Assembly: GCF_009601685.2 (NCBI RefSeq)
Contig: NZ_CP045701.2
Location: forward strand, 2,418,001 to 2,482,000
Length of the DNA stretch: 64,000 nucleotides
Direction of reading: 5' to 3'
Origin: Pseudomonas brassicacearum
GTDB lineage: Bacteria; Pseudomonadota; Gammaproteobacteria; Pseudomonadales; Pseudomonadaceae
Shown: one piece after another, positions 8,931 to 17,777 of the stretch
Position numbering within the stretch: position 1 is the first letter of the stretch
Layout of the letters: each line of letters begins with the position of its first letter
Translations under genes and position numbers: made by a program
The notes under the pieces: model-generated
The model's input: only the letters and a program-made list of their open reading frames with translations
Databases searched by the model: none
Told to the model about the DNA's origin: nothing

Positions 8931-9818
8931 ATGCGTCGAAAACTCCCTAGTAACGCCGCCTTGATAGCCTTTGAAACAGCAGCCCGTCATGGCAGTTTCG
9001 CCCGTGCCGCAAACGAATTGGCCTTGACCGAAGGCGCCATCAGTCGGCAGATAGGGCGCCTGGAAGCCTTTCTGGGCGTTACGCTATTCGAGCGCGTTGG
9101 CAACCGCGTGCGGCTTTTGCCTAACGGTGAGCGCTACGCTGCCCAAGTGCGCGAACTACTCGACCGGCTCGACAGGGACAGCCAGTATTTGATGGGCCAG
9201 CCCAACGATGGCGCAAGCCTGGATATCGCCGTCAGCCCAACTTTTGCCCTGCGTTGGCTAATTCCTCGGTTGTCCGGCTTTGGCGAGCAACACCCGAATA
9301 TCTGCGTGCACCTCTCGGAACGTATGGAACCGTTCGTGCTTGCCGGCAGCGGCTTCGATGCCGCTATCCATTTTGAGCACCCAGCTTGGACAGGCATGCA
9401 TACGCACCGCCTGTTGAACGAAGTGTTAATTCCGGTCTGTCATCCTGACCTCCTGAACCCTGGCAAGCAGGCAACGGCTCTGGATTCACTGCCGCGATTG
9501 CACCGCCGGCAGAACCCGGATGCCTGGCAGCGCTATGCCCAGGAAACCGGGATTGTCCTGAGCAACGCAGCGATGGGAGCACGCTACGATTTGCATGCGA
9601 TGTTGATCGAAGCCGCACTGGCTGGTCTCGGCGTGGCACTTGTACCGCGCTTGTACGTGGAAGCAGAGCTGGCGCAAGGCCGGCTGGTTGCGCCATGGCC
9701 GCAGGAGACGAATGTTGCCAAGACTTTTTGCCTCGTGTTACCCGAGCCCCTTGAGCTGAGCCGCGTGCCCATCCAGGCATTTGCGCATTGGCTTTTGAAG
9801 GAAGCACAGGTGAAGTAG
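8931..9818 (+). CDS. LysR-family transcriptional regulator (GcvA-like)
   Basis: A 295-residue LysR regulator. The N-terminal winged HTH spans about residues 5-65 (FETAARHGSFARAANELALTEGAISRQI), followed by the dimerisation helix and the effector domain (SPTFALRWLIPRL), typical of the GcvA/AmpR subgroup. AGGA at 8921-8924 six bases upstream favours the ATG at 8931; an ATG at 8904 is also in frame, but its AAGG is too close. It is divergent from the DUF4286/MBL operon, which it likely controls, as well as itself. Confidence 0.9.
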   Translation: MRRKLPSNAALIAFETAARHGSFARAANELALTEGAISRQIGRLEAFLGVTLFERVGNRVRLLPNGERYAAQVRELLDRLDRDSQYLMGQPNDGASLDIAVSPTFALRWLIPRLSGFGEQHPNICVHLSERMEPFVLAGSGFDAAIHFEHPAWTGMHTHRLLNEVLIPVCHPDLLNPGKQATALDSLPRLHRRQNPDAWQRYAQETGIVLSNAAMGARYDLHAMLIEAALAGLGVALVPRLYVEAELAQGRLVAPWPQETNVAKTFCLVLPEPLELSRVPIQAFAHWLLKEAQVK

Positions 9819-10029
9819 GGGCGTGTAGTGGTGTCAGTACCGGGTCGATTCCGTAGGCCACGCTAGTATTGATCACCCCCGGGTGACAGTGTCGGTGCGC
9901 GACCAGGGGCGCTCAGTTGGCTGAAATCCTTCCATGGCCGCGCGAAGCGGGCACGTTGAGACTATGCTCATTGCCACTGCAGGCAATGTACTGGTTTCAC
10001 TTGTCGCCCCCCCAAGGAAAGGAGTCTGT

Positions 10030-11202
10030 ATGTGGCTGGTTCTTCATGCCCGGTTCCATTATTTGCACGGTCGAATGCGCAGTCTGGTAACGCCGGTCCG
10101 TCGGCATACTTCGATCACCCACAAAATCTTGTGGTGCTTCACCGGCTGCGTGACCGGGCTGGCGATGGTTGTCACCCCTCCAGTCCAAGCTGCCGACGCG
10201 GGCATCGCTGGCGGCCCTACCGCAAGCTATAGCATTGGCTTCAGCAACTCCTACGCGGGCAGCGATTTTCGCAAGGTGATGGTGCGCAACTGGCAGGAGA
10301 TTGCGGACCAGGCGCAAAAGGATGGCTTGATCCGCGAGGCGCCGGTGGTCAGCGCCAATAACTCGGCATCGGAACAGGCGGCCCATGTCCAGGACATGAT
10401 CGTCAAGGGCGTCAATGCCATCGTCATCCTGGCCGCGTCCGACACGGCCCTCAACGGGGTAATCCGCGATGCTTGCAACGCCGGCATCGTGGTGGTCGTC
10501 ATGGCCAGCCTGGTTACCGAACGCTGCGTCTATACCGTGGACTACAACTGGGCCGCCATGGGCCGCGTGGAAATGGATTACATCGCCAAGCGCCTCAAGG
10601 GGAACGGGACGCTGCTGGAGATTCGTGGCATTGCCGGCGATGCCACCGATAAAAACATCAGCGACGGCATTCGCACGGCCGCCAGCGACTATCCGGGCCT
10701 GAAGTTCGCCAAGACCGTCTACGGGAACTGGACCGCTTCCGTCGCACGCAAGGAGGTGGCGCTGGCGCTGCCGTCGCTGCCCAACATCGATGCCGTCGCG
10801 ACTCAAGGGGGCGACGGTTATGGCGCGGCCATGGCGTTCAAGGCGGCGGGACGTCCTTTGCCGATCATCGTGATGGGAAACCGTCAGGATGAACTCGCCC
10901 TGTGGAAACAGGAGCGCGATGCCAATGGCTATGAAACCGTTTCTGTCTCCGCTTCTCCGAGCGTTTCCCAGGTGGGGTTCTGGGTGGCCCAGCAGATTCT
11001 GGCGGGCAAGCAGGTGCCGAAGTTTGTCGAGGTGCCGCTGGTACGCATCGATGCGAAAGACCTGGACGGCTGGCTCGCCACGATGCCGGTGGGTGGCGCG
11101 GCTAATCCTCCCTACAGTCAGGCTTCCGTTGCGGCGATGATCGACGCGGCCATCAACAATACGGCGCCGCCAGCGCCTTTGCCGGAGGTGACGAAGCAGT
11201 AG
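10030..11202 (+). CDS. Periplasmic sugar-type substrate-binding protein paired with sensor kinase
   Basis: A 390-residue type I periplasmic binding protein of the RbsB/TorT class. A basic N-terminus and a hydrophobic stretch (ILWCFTGCVTGLAMVV) end in PVQAADA, a signal-peptidase-I-like site; an ATG at 10072 would give a tidier signal peptide. AAGGAAAGGAG at 10014-10024 supports the ATG at 10030. The mature part has the two alternating alpha/beta lobes (YSIGFSNSYAGSDFR, ILAASDTALNGV, ATQGGDGYGAAMA). No ABC transporter genes follow. Instead a giant hybrid kinase starts 31 bp downstream, so it most likely presents a ligand to that kinase, as TorT does for TorS. Confidence 0.85.
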   Translation: MWLVLHARFHYLHGRMRSLVTPVRRHTSITHKILWCFTGCVTGLAMVVTPPVQAADAGIAGGPTASYSIGFSNSYAGSDFRKVMVRNWQEIADQAQKDGLIREAPVVSANNSASEQAAHVQDMIVKGVNAIVILAASDTALNGVIRDACNAGIVVVVMASLVTERCVYTVDYNWAAMGRVEMDYIAKRLKGNGTLLEIRGIAGDATDKNISDGIRTAASDYPGLKFAKTVYGNWTASVARKEVALALPSLPNIDAVATQGGDGYGAAMAFKAAGRPLPIIVMGNRQDELALWKQERDANGYETVSVSASPSVSQVGFWVAQQILAGKQVPKFVEVPLVRIDAKDLDGWLATMPVGGAANPPYSQASVAAMIDAAINNTAPPAPLPEVTKQ

Positions 11203-11233
11203 TGGCAGGCGTGGAGCGAGGAGGCGAGGCGCC

Positions 11234-14200
11234 ATGTTGACATTCAAATCCTCCACGGACAGGCCCATTGCCGTCAGGATTGGCCTGGCGGTCGCCGCGC
11301 TGGTGTTCCTGATGCTGGTGGTATCGCTCGTGAACCTCTATGGCCTGCGAGGCATGGTGCGTGCGGTGGATTCCGCCAGTCATTCCGCGGAAATTCTGGC
11401 CTCGGTCAACGGGGCCACCGGGCGGGTGGAAAACTTCATCGCCACCCGCGACCAGGAAAGCCTGTCCCAGGCCGAAGACATGGTGGCGACGGCGATTGCC
11501 GGCCTCACCGCCATTGCGGTGGAAGAGGCGCAGTCGCTCAAAGGCAGTCTGGAAAGGCTCGCCGCGGCAATCGCCGCCTTGCGGGCGGCGACCCTGACCA
11601 TGGATGGCGAAACAGAGAACATGACAGCCCACTACGGGCGGATGCGGGAGGCGACGATCCTCGTCGAACAGGGCATTGCCGATGGGCTGAAGGGGATTGA
11701 TTCGCGCGCCGCCGAGCACGAGGCGCGGGTGAGCCGCATCGAAACTGCTCATCGCATTCTGGATATCCTGCGCGACGGTGAACGGATCATCATCGCCAAT
11801 GTGGCCAAGATGCTGGTGTCCGGTGATGGGGCGGCCTTCACCGCGGCGCGCAACACTTGCGCGGCACTCCCGCCGGTGATCGAGCAATTGCGCGAGCTGA
11901 TGGAGGCGCCGCAGGAGCGAGAGACTTTGGACCAGTTGGCGACGGCGGTCGCTGCGGTCAGCCAGGCGGTCGAGCATTTTGGCGAGGCGCCCAAGCTTTG
12001 GGGAGACGAGGCTTTGCGGCATCTGGCCGCCGTCGAGGATGTGGTCGAGCGCCTCGATGCCATGTTGGGTGAAGTGGACGAGCATGTTTCCCGTGACGCA
12101 AATGACATTCAGGCAGCTACCGGTTTGCTGCACAACGCAGCCGCGTTGTCCAAGCGTTTCGCCGAGCGTGTGGCCACCCTGGAGGCGCAGACCTTGTCGT
12201 TTCGCCTGTCACCGTCGGCCGAGGTCGCCGGCTCGGTCGGCGAGATCCTGGACGAGCTCTCCCGTCTCGCGCGCGTTCTCCCTTCGTCGGTGGGGCTGCA
12301 AGCCAAGGCTACCCCCCTGACTGTCAGCGATCAGATTGCCGGCTACCGGGCGGCATTCGCCCGGTTCCATCAGGCGAGCAACGCCTTGAGTGGCGCGCGC
12401 GACCAGGTTCGCAACGAGGCACGAAGCGCCGGCCTGTTGGTGGCGCGCTTCGCTGGCCAAGCGCGCTCCGACGCCTTGGTCCACAATGATCGCAGCATGC
12501 TTGCGACGATCGTTGCGGGTACCGTCGCCATCCTGCTAGCCGGCGCCATCGCCTGGAGCACGTCGCGATTTGTCGCACAGCCCATCGTGGCCCTGGCCTC
12601 GGTCATGCGCCGACTTGCGGCCGGCGACCTGAACGCCGAGATCGCCAGCGCCGAACGCGGCGACGAGATTGGAATCATGACCCGCGCCGTGCGAGTGTTC
12701 CAGGAGAATGCCTTGCGCATCCGGGTGCTGGAGGCCGAGGCCGAGGCCGAACGACAGCAAGTCCAGGCCTCTTTGGAAAGAATGGTCGCCGAACGGACTG
12801 ACACGCTGCACCAGCAGACCGAGGTGCTGGAGGCGCAGGCTGTCGAACTCATTCAGGCGCGCAACCAGGCCGAGGCGGCTAACCAGGCAAAGAGCGATTT
12901 CGTGGCCACGGTCAGTCACGAACTGCGCACCCCCCTGACCCTCATTCTCGCCCCCCTGGAGCAGCTCTCGGCGGCGACCATCCCGCCGGCGGACTGGCAT
13001 GTGCAAGTCGACCGCGCCCAACGCAACGCGCTGCGCTTGATGAACCGGGTGAACGACATCCTCGATTTTTCCAAGGCCGAAGCGGGCAAGTTCGAGTTGT
13101 GCCCAACGCCAATTGACTTGAACAAGGTGGTGGGTGTGCTGGCCGAGGATGCCGCCATGGTGGCCGAGGGCAAAGGCTGCACCTTGACCTGCAGCATTGA
13201 TCCCGCGCTCGGCACGGTGTTCCTGGACCCCCGGCACTTCGAGAAGATTCTTCTCAACCTGGTCAGCAACGCGATCAAGTTCACGCCCGCGGGCGGTACC
13301 GTGCACCTGGCAGTCACTGCGCTTGATGGCGAGCGATTTGAACTCGCGGTGCACGACTCAGGTATTGGCATTGCGCCTGACAAACTGCCGCTGCTGTTCC
13401 AGCGTTTTTCTCAGATCGATAATTCCGCTACGCGCCACTACAGCGGCACGGGCATCGGTCTCGCCCTGGTCAAGGATCTGGTCGAACTGATGGGGGGCGA
13501 AGTCGGCGTCAACAGCGAGCCCGGTCAGGGTTCGTGCTTCTTTGTTCGACTTCCGCTGGGGACTGAGCAAAGCACTGTACCGACCGAAGCCAGCAACATG
13601 CACGAGCTAACGTCACCGAGCACTGCAAGCACAACCGAGCAGCGCCACCTGCGTTTCGACGACGGTCGCCTTGGCATTCGCAATGACCGGGCGCCGATGG
13701 AAGAAGCGGACGAGCAGCACCCGGAACACGCCCTGCGATCCAAAGTGCTCGTGGTAGACGACAGCCCGGAAATGCTTGGTTATCTCAGCGAACTGTTGCA
13801 CGACGACTACAGCGTCGCTACCGCAGTGGATGGAGAGCAGGCCTGGGCAGTCCTGCAGCGTCGCCCCATCGATGTCGTCGTCTCGGATGTGATGATGCCG
13901 AAGCTCGACGGCTTCGGCCTGACTGCCAGAATCAAGGCCAGTGCCGGTTTTGCCCATTTGCCCGTGATCCTGGTGACCGCCCGCGGCGGTAGCGAGGCCT
14001 GCGTCTCCGGGCTGGAGAGTGGCGCCGATGACTATATCGCCAAACCCTTCTCGCCGCTGGAGCTCAAGGCTCGCGTACGCGCGGCGCTACGCATGAGCCA
14101 GGTGCAAACCGAACTGCATGCAAAATCCCGTCAGGCGGGCATGGCCGAAATCGCCACGACTGTGCTGCACAACGTCGGCAACGTCCTCAACAGCGTGAAT

Positions 14201-14953
14201 GTATCGGCAGAACTGGTCAGCAGCCAGATGCGCACCTCCAAGGCCCAGGGATTGGGCAAGGTGGCTCAACTGTTGAGCGAACACGTCCATGACCTGAGCG
14301 ATTTTCTCACTAGAGACCACAAAGGAAAGATGCTGCCTGACTACCTGCTCAAGCTGGCGAAAATGGTGACGGCGGAGCAACAGGGCATCATCGAAGAACT
14401 CGGGCAACTCACCAAGGGCATTGACCACATCAAAACCATTGTCGCTGCCCAGCAGTCCTATGCCGTGGCCGTCAGTATTGTCGAGACAGTGCCGGTCGCA
14501 GAGTTAATCGACGATGCCTTGCGCATGAGTGCTGGATTACTGGCGCGCGAGGAGGTGACGGTGGTCAAGGAGATTGACGACTTGCCCCTGCTGCCCCTGG
14601 ACCGGCACCGGATGCTGCTGATTCTGGTGAACCTGATCAACAATGCCAAGCAGGCGTTGGACGGCGTGATCGATCGCAGCCGATGCGTCACGTTCGGCGC
14701 GTCCCTCGCTGACGGGGCAGTATTGCGTATCACGGTGGCCGACAACGGCAATGGGATTGCGCCTGAGCACCTGACGCTTATCTTTTCCCATGGTTTCACG
14801 ACGCGCAAAGACGGTCACGGTTTTGGCCTGCATAGTTGCGCGCTGGCCGCGCAGGAAATGGGTGGCAGCTTGAGCGTGCGCAGCGATGGGGTCGGACAGG
14901 GCGCTACCTTTACCCTCGATATTCCCCTTGATGCGCCGCTGAGTAAGCGATGA
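11234..14953 (+). CDS. Hybrid histidine kinase with two kinase modules around a receiver
   Basis: A 1239-residue membrane sensor. TM1 spans about residues 13-36. A long helical periplasmic domain follows to about 420, then TM2 at about 421-441, HAMP and a coiled coil to about 550. The HisKA domain has His562 in VSHELRTP, and an HATPase with N and G boxes (NLVSNAIKF, GTGIGLAL) ends near 770. The receiver has acidic pocket Asp842-Asp843, phospho-Asp885 in SDVMMPKLDG, and Lys in IAKPFSP. A second dimerisation helix with His979 in VLHNVGNVLNS is followed by a second ATPase (NLINNAKQAL, DNGNGIAP, GHGFGLHS). No response regulator gene follows. The adjacent binding protein is the likely input. Confidence 0.92.
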   Translation: MLTFKSSTDRPIAVRIGLAVAALVFLMLVVSLVNLYGLRGMVRAVDSASHSAEILASVNGATGRVENFIATRDQESLSQAEDMVATAIAGLTAIAVEEAQSLKGSLERLAAAIAALRAATLTMDGETENMTAHYGRMREATILVEQGIADGLKGIDSRAAEHEARVSRIETAHRILDILRDGERIIIANVAKMLVSGDGAAFTAARNTCAALPPVIEQLRELMEAPQERETLDQLATAVAAVSQAVEHFGEAPKLWGDEALRHLAAVEDVVERLDAMLGEVDEHVSRDANDIQAATGLLHNAAALSKRFAERVATLEAQTLSFRLSPSAEVAGSVGEILDELSRLARVLPSSVGLQAKATPLTVSDQIAGYRAAFARFHQASNALSGARDQVRNEARSAGLLVARFAGQARSDALVHNDRSMLATIVAGTVAILLAGAIAWSTSRFVAQPIVALASVMRRLAAGDLNAEIASAERGDEIGIMTRAVRVFQENALRIRVLEAEAEAERQQVQASLERMVAERTDTLHQQTEVLEAQAVELIQARNQAEAANQAKSDFVATVSHELRTPLTLILAPLEQLSAATIPPADWHVQVDRAQRNALRLMNRVNDILDFSKAEAGKFELCPTPIDLNKVVGVLAEDAAMVAEGKGCTLTCSIDPALGTVFLDPRHFEKILLNLVSNAIKFTPAGGTVHLAVTALDGERFELAVHDSGIGIAPDKLPLLFQRFSQIDNSATRHYSGTGIGLALVKDLVELMGGEVGVNSEPGQGSCFFVRLPLGTEQSTVPTEASNMHELTSPSTASTTEQRHLRFDDGRLGIRNDRAPMEEADEQHPEHALRSKVLVVDDSPEMLGYLSELLHDDYSVATAVDGEQAWAVLQRRPIDVVVSDVMMPKLDGFGLTARIKASAGFAHLPVILVTARGGSEACVSGLESGADDYIAKPFSPLELKARVRAALRMSQVQTELHAKSRQAGMAEIATTVLHNVGNVLNSVNVSAELVSSQMRTSKAQGLGKVAQLLSEHVHDLSDFLTRDHKGKMLPDYLLKLAKMVTAEQQGIIEELGQLTKGIDHIKTIVAAQQSYAVAVSIVETVPVAELIDDALRMSAGLLAREEVTVVKEIDDLPLLPLDRHRMLLILVNLINNAKQALDGVIDRSRCVTFGASLADGAVLRITVADNGNGIAPEHLTLIFSHGFTTRKDGHGFGLHSCALAAQEMGGSLSVRSDGVGQGATFTLDIPLDAPLSKR

Positions 14954-15006
14954 CCGCCGAACCGGCACATTCTACGGGTCGATGATATGCCGGGCTGACC
15001 GGAGCC

Positions 15007-15516
15007 TCAAAGAGGGATGTGGGTTGTCGACAGGACCTGGCGCAATCCCATGAACGAGCGAATCTGGCGAACCCCGGGCAGGTAAAGCAACTGCTCCGCG
15101 TGGAGCCGGTTGAAACTGTTGCTGTCCTTGGTGCGCAGCAACATGAAGTAGTCGAACTCCCCCGTCACCACATGGCACTCCATGCAGCCGGACACTTTTT
15201 GCGCGGCGGCCTCGAATGCGGCGAAGGATTCCGGCGTGGAGCGATCCAGCACTACGCCGATCAAGACCACCATCCCCGCATCCAGCGCTTCATTGTCCAG
15301 CAGCGCGACGATGTCCTTGATCAGGCCGACCTGCTTGAGCCGTTCAACGCGCCTGAGGCAAGCAGGGGCACTCAATTTCACCTTCTCTGCAAGCGCCACG
15401 TTGGAGATGGAGGCATCTCGTTGCAGGGTCTTGAGAATGGCGCGATCGGTTCGATCCAGTGGATGCGGCACGGGGTCTGCGGTGCCCGGCTTCTTGTGAG
15501 TATTTGTTGCTTTCAT
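15007..15516 (-). CDS. acdR: AcdR, Lrp/AsnC-family regulator of ACC deaminase
   Basis: A 169-residue Lrp/AsnC protein. The AsnC-type HTH is at about residues 20-80 (LDRTDRAILKTLQRDA, then NVALAEKVKLSAPACLRRVERL), followed by the RAM ligand-binding/oligomerisation domain. Divergent position 199 bp from acdS and size match AcdR, which activates acdS when ACC is present. I chose the ATG at 15516. A longer in-frame start exists upstream but adds residues with no family resemblance and reaches into the control region. Confidence 0.9.
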   Translation of the reverse strand: MKATNTHKKPGTADPVPHPLDRTDRAILKTLQRDASISNVALAEKVKLSAPACLRRVERLKQVGLIKDIVALLDNEALDAGMVVLIGVVLDRSTPESFAAFEAAAQKVSGCMECHVVTGEFDYFMLLRTKDSNSFNRLHAEQLLYLPGVRQIRSFMGLRQVLSTTHIPL

Positions 15517-15715
15517 ATCGGTTTCTACGCAATGAAAGTATGTTTTGTGTGACTTTATGGAAGTTATGTTTCTTGAAGTGATGGAAACTTGCAACACATA
15601 TTTTTTGGAATCTTCTTAATATTGAACTCATCGAAGCCCTCCTGAAAGAGCCTGGAATGCGGCCCTTTTTCCTTTCGGTCTGGCGCTTGGATATTCAATA
15701 TCAAGGAGCAGAGTC
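15517..15715. promoter_or_regulatory. Divergent acdR-acdS control region
   Basis: A 199-bp spacer, markedly AT-rich from 15530 to 15630, between the divergent acdR and acdS genes. In characterised pseudomonads this spacer carries Lrp-type, CRP- and FNR-type sites. Here I see AT-rich half-sites (ATTTTTTGGAATC, TTAATATTGAAC at about 15599-15627) but no clean palindrome to assign. AAGGAG at 15703-15708 is the acdS ribosome binding site. Confidence 0.6.
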
Positions 15716-16732
15716 ATGAACCTGAATCGTTTTAAACGTTACCCATTGACCTTCGGTCCTTCGCCCATCACGCCCTTGAAGCGCCTCAGTCAACACCTGG
15801 GTGGCAAGGTCGAGCTGTATGCCAAACGTGAAGACTGCAACAGTGGCCTGGCCTTTGGTGGGAACAAGACGCGCAAGCTCGAATACCTCATTCCCGAAGC
15901 GATCGAGCAAGGCTGCGATACGCTGGTCTCCATCGGTGGCATTCAGTCGAACCAGACCCGCCAGGTCGCTGCCGTCGCTGCCCACTTGGGCATGAAGTGC
16001 GTGTTGGTGCAGGAAAACTGGGTGAACTATTCCGACGCAGTGTATGACCGCGTCGGCAATATCGAGATGTCGCGGATCATGGGCGCTGACGTGCGGCTTG
16101 ACGCAGCAGGCTTCGATATTGGCATTCGGCCAAGTTGGGAAAAGGCCATGAGCGATGTCGTGGAGCAGGGAGGCAAACCGTTTCCGATTCCGGCGGGTTG
16201 CTCCGAGCATCCCTATGGCGGCCTCGGTTTCGTCGGCTTTGCCGAAGAAGTGCGGCAGCAGGAAAAAGAACTGGGCTTCAAGTTCGACTACATCGTGGTC
16301 TGCTCGGTGACCGGCAGTACGCAGGCGGGCATGGTTGTCGGTTTCGCCGCTGACGGTCGTTCGAAGAATGTGATTGGTGTCGATGCTTCGGCCAAGCCGG
16401 AACAGACCAAGGCACAGATCCTGCGCATCGCCCGACACACCGCTGAGTTGGTGGAGCTGGGGCGCGAGATTACGGAAGAGGATGTAGTGCTCGATACGCG
16501 TTTCGCCTACCCGGAATATGGCTTGCCCAACGAAGGCACGTTGGAAGCAATCCGACTGTGCGGCAGCCTTGAAGGGGTACTGACAGATCCGGTGTACGAA
16601 GGTAAATCGATGCACGGCATGATTGAAATGGTCCGTCGGGGTGAATTTCCCGAAGGTTCCAAAGTGCTTTACGCGCACTTGGGTGGGGCGCCGGCGCTGA
16701 ACGCCTACAGCTTCCTGTTTCGTAACGGCTGA
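15716..16732 (+). CDS. acdS: 1-aminocyclopropane-1-carboxylate deaminase
   Basis: A 338-residue PLP enzyme that splits ACC, the ethylene precursor of plants, to 2-oxobutyrate and ammonia in the cytoplasm. Diagnostic residues all match true ACC deaminases: Lys51 ([10 protein letters not shown], Schiff base), Ser78 (GIQSNQ), Tyr294 and Glu295 (DPVYEGKS), and Leu322 (HLGGAPAL). Glu295/Leu322 separates it from the D-cysteine desulfhydrases of the same fold. Length equals the family norm. It is divergent from acdR and followed by two small genes and a 2-oxoacid dehydrogenase E1. Confidence 0.97.
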   Translation: MNLNRFKRYPLTFGPSPITPLKRLSQHLGGKVELYAKREDCNSGLAFGGNKTRKLEYLIPEAIEQGCDTLVSIGGIQSNQTRQVAAVAAHLGMKCVLVQENWVNYSDAVYDRVGNIEMSRIMGADVRLDAAGFDIGIRPSWEKAMSDVVEQGGKPFPIPAGCSEHPYGGLGFVGFAEEVRQQEKELGFKFDYIVVCSVTGSTQAGMVVGFAADGRSKNVIGVDASAKPEQTKAQILRIARHTAELVELGREITEEDVVLDTRFAYPEYGLPNEGTLEAIRLCGSLEGVLTDPVYEGKSMHGMIEMVRRGEFPEGSKVLYAHLGGAPALNAYSFLFRNG

Positions 16733-16754
16733 GCGCAGGCCTGTTGAAGTTCAC

Positions 16755-16781
16755 TGTGGGAGCGGGCTTGCCCGTTCGCAC
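16755..16781. repeat. REP element downstream of acdS
   Basis: The sequence carries the GTGGGAGCGGGC core. CGGGC (16763-16767) and GCCCG (16770-16774) form the inner stem with a TT loop; the outer arms pair imperfectly. It lies just after the acdS stop and may mark the 3' end of its transcript. Confidence 0.6.
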
Positions 16782-16837
16782 GGGTTCAATACTCATGCAG
16801 TAAACGCTCGCGTTCAAACCACGCCGGGAGTACCACC

Positions 16838-17299
16838 ATGCATGCGATATCGCAGTCTGCAATCTGGGTGAAAGAACCGCTGGCGGATACCGGAGTCGTC
16901 ATCGTGACCAGCGCCGCGTTGCCCAAATACATGATTGACAAGTTGCACATGGCGATCGACGACTGGGACCAGGTTGCTTATCTGGTGGTCCAGCAATCCA
17001 GGGCGTTTATGCTCGACTGGTTGCAGTTTGGGTCCAACCCGATAGATGCAGCGGCGGCGACCACCTGCCGGGCCAGCCAACTGCTGCGCGGCCTGTCCAA
17101 AGGCTGCTTTTTACTGGATGTCGAAGTCAGCCCGATACCCCGTCTCACCTGGCTGGGATCAGTCTGCGGTCACCCACTGCGTGTCCTCAAACTGGAAGAC
17201 GCAGCCTCTCATGCAGCGATCGATAAACAGGTGGAAGAGATTTTATCGGTGACCCGGACACTGGTGAAAAGCGGGTTGCAAGAGCGTTGTTTCATCTAG
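16838..17299 (+). CDS. Small protein of unknown function in acdS locus
   Basis: A 153-residue protein with GGGAG upstream of the ATG. I do not recognise a family. The body alternates beta strands and helices (GVVIVTSAALPKYMIDKLH, QVAYLVVQQSRAFMLDWL) and carries four cysteines. There is no signal peptide or TM helix. It lies between acdS and a 2-oxoacid dehydrogenase E1, with a second small gene after it. The start VVIVTSA resembles IVVIVSA of that neighbour and both end in an ID-rich helix, so they may be distant paralogues; the similarity is weak. Confidence 0.65.
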   Translation: MHAISQSAIWVKEPLADTGVVIVTSAALPKYMIDKLHMAIDDWDQVAYLVVQQSRAFMLDWLQFGSNPIDAAAATTCRASQLLRGLSKGCFLLDVEVSPIPRLTWLGSVCGHPLRVLKLEDAASHAAIDKQVEEILSVTRTLVKSGLQERCFI

Positions 17300-17354
17300 C
17301 GAAAGTCATCGCCACACACGCCTGAATTGATTACCCAATGGAGAGGCCACACTC

Positions 17355-17777
17355 ATGAGCCGATCTGCCGACTGTCGTTCTAAAACCATGAAGTGGATGC
17401 GTGAACCTTCGAGCCGTACCCGCATCGTTGTCATAGTGTCCGCAATTGACAGTGACCATATTGACCTGATGCATCATGGGTTCAGCTGTTTTGACAATAT
17501 CGCGCTTGTACAGGTTGAACCTTCGGATACAGGGGCTGACAGGTGCGTTGCAGTACACGTAGCGGGGTGTGATTACAGCTTTCTCGTTTGCGGTGAACTT
17601 GAAGAGTATCTGCTGAACAATCTTTCCATTGGCAACCCGTGCATCTACCAGATAGGGCAAGACAGCTGGGCCGAGCGCTCCGTCATTGACGCGGTAGAGC
17701 AAGTCAAAAAACTCGCCCGATTGAGCTATTTGCGCCACCTTGAAGCGTTGCCCGACATTTGCAGGAGCTGTCGATGA
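17355..17777 (+). CDS. Small protein of unknown function coupled to E1 gene
   Basis: A 140-residue protein. GGAGAGG lies before the ATG at 17355, and its stop overlaps the next start by ATGA. This coupling implies a role with the E1 dehydrogenase. It is predicted soluble, with strands (RIVVIVSAIDSDHIDLMHHG, VAVHVAGCDYSFLVCG) and a C-terminal helix with cysteines at the end (ICRSCR). The family is not recognised. It could be a regulatory or ligand-binding companion. Confidence 0.65.
   Translation: MSRSADCRSKTMKWMREPSSRTRIVVIVSAIDSDHIDLMHHGFSCFDNIALVQVEPSDTGADRCVAVHVAGCDYSFLVCGELEEYLLNNLSIGNPCIYQIGQDSWAERSVIDAVEQVKKLARLSYLRHLEALPDICRSCR

Noticed and set aside
9997..11268. Minus-strand open frame of about 423 codons
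   Set aside because: It is a shadow of the binding-protein gene at 10030-11202, which has a signal peptide, a ribosome binding site and a recognised fold.
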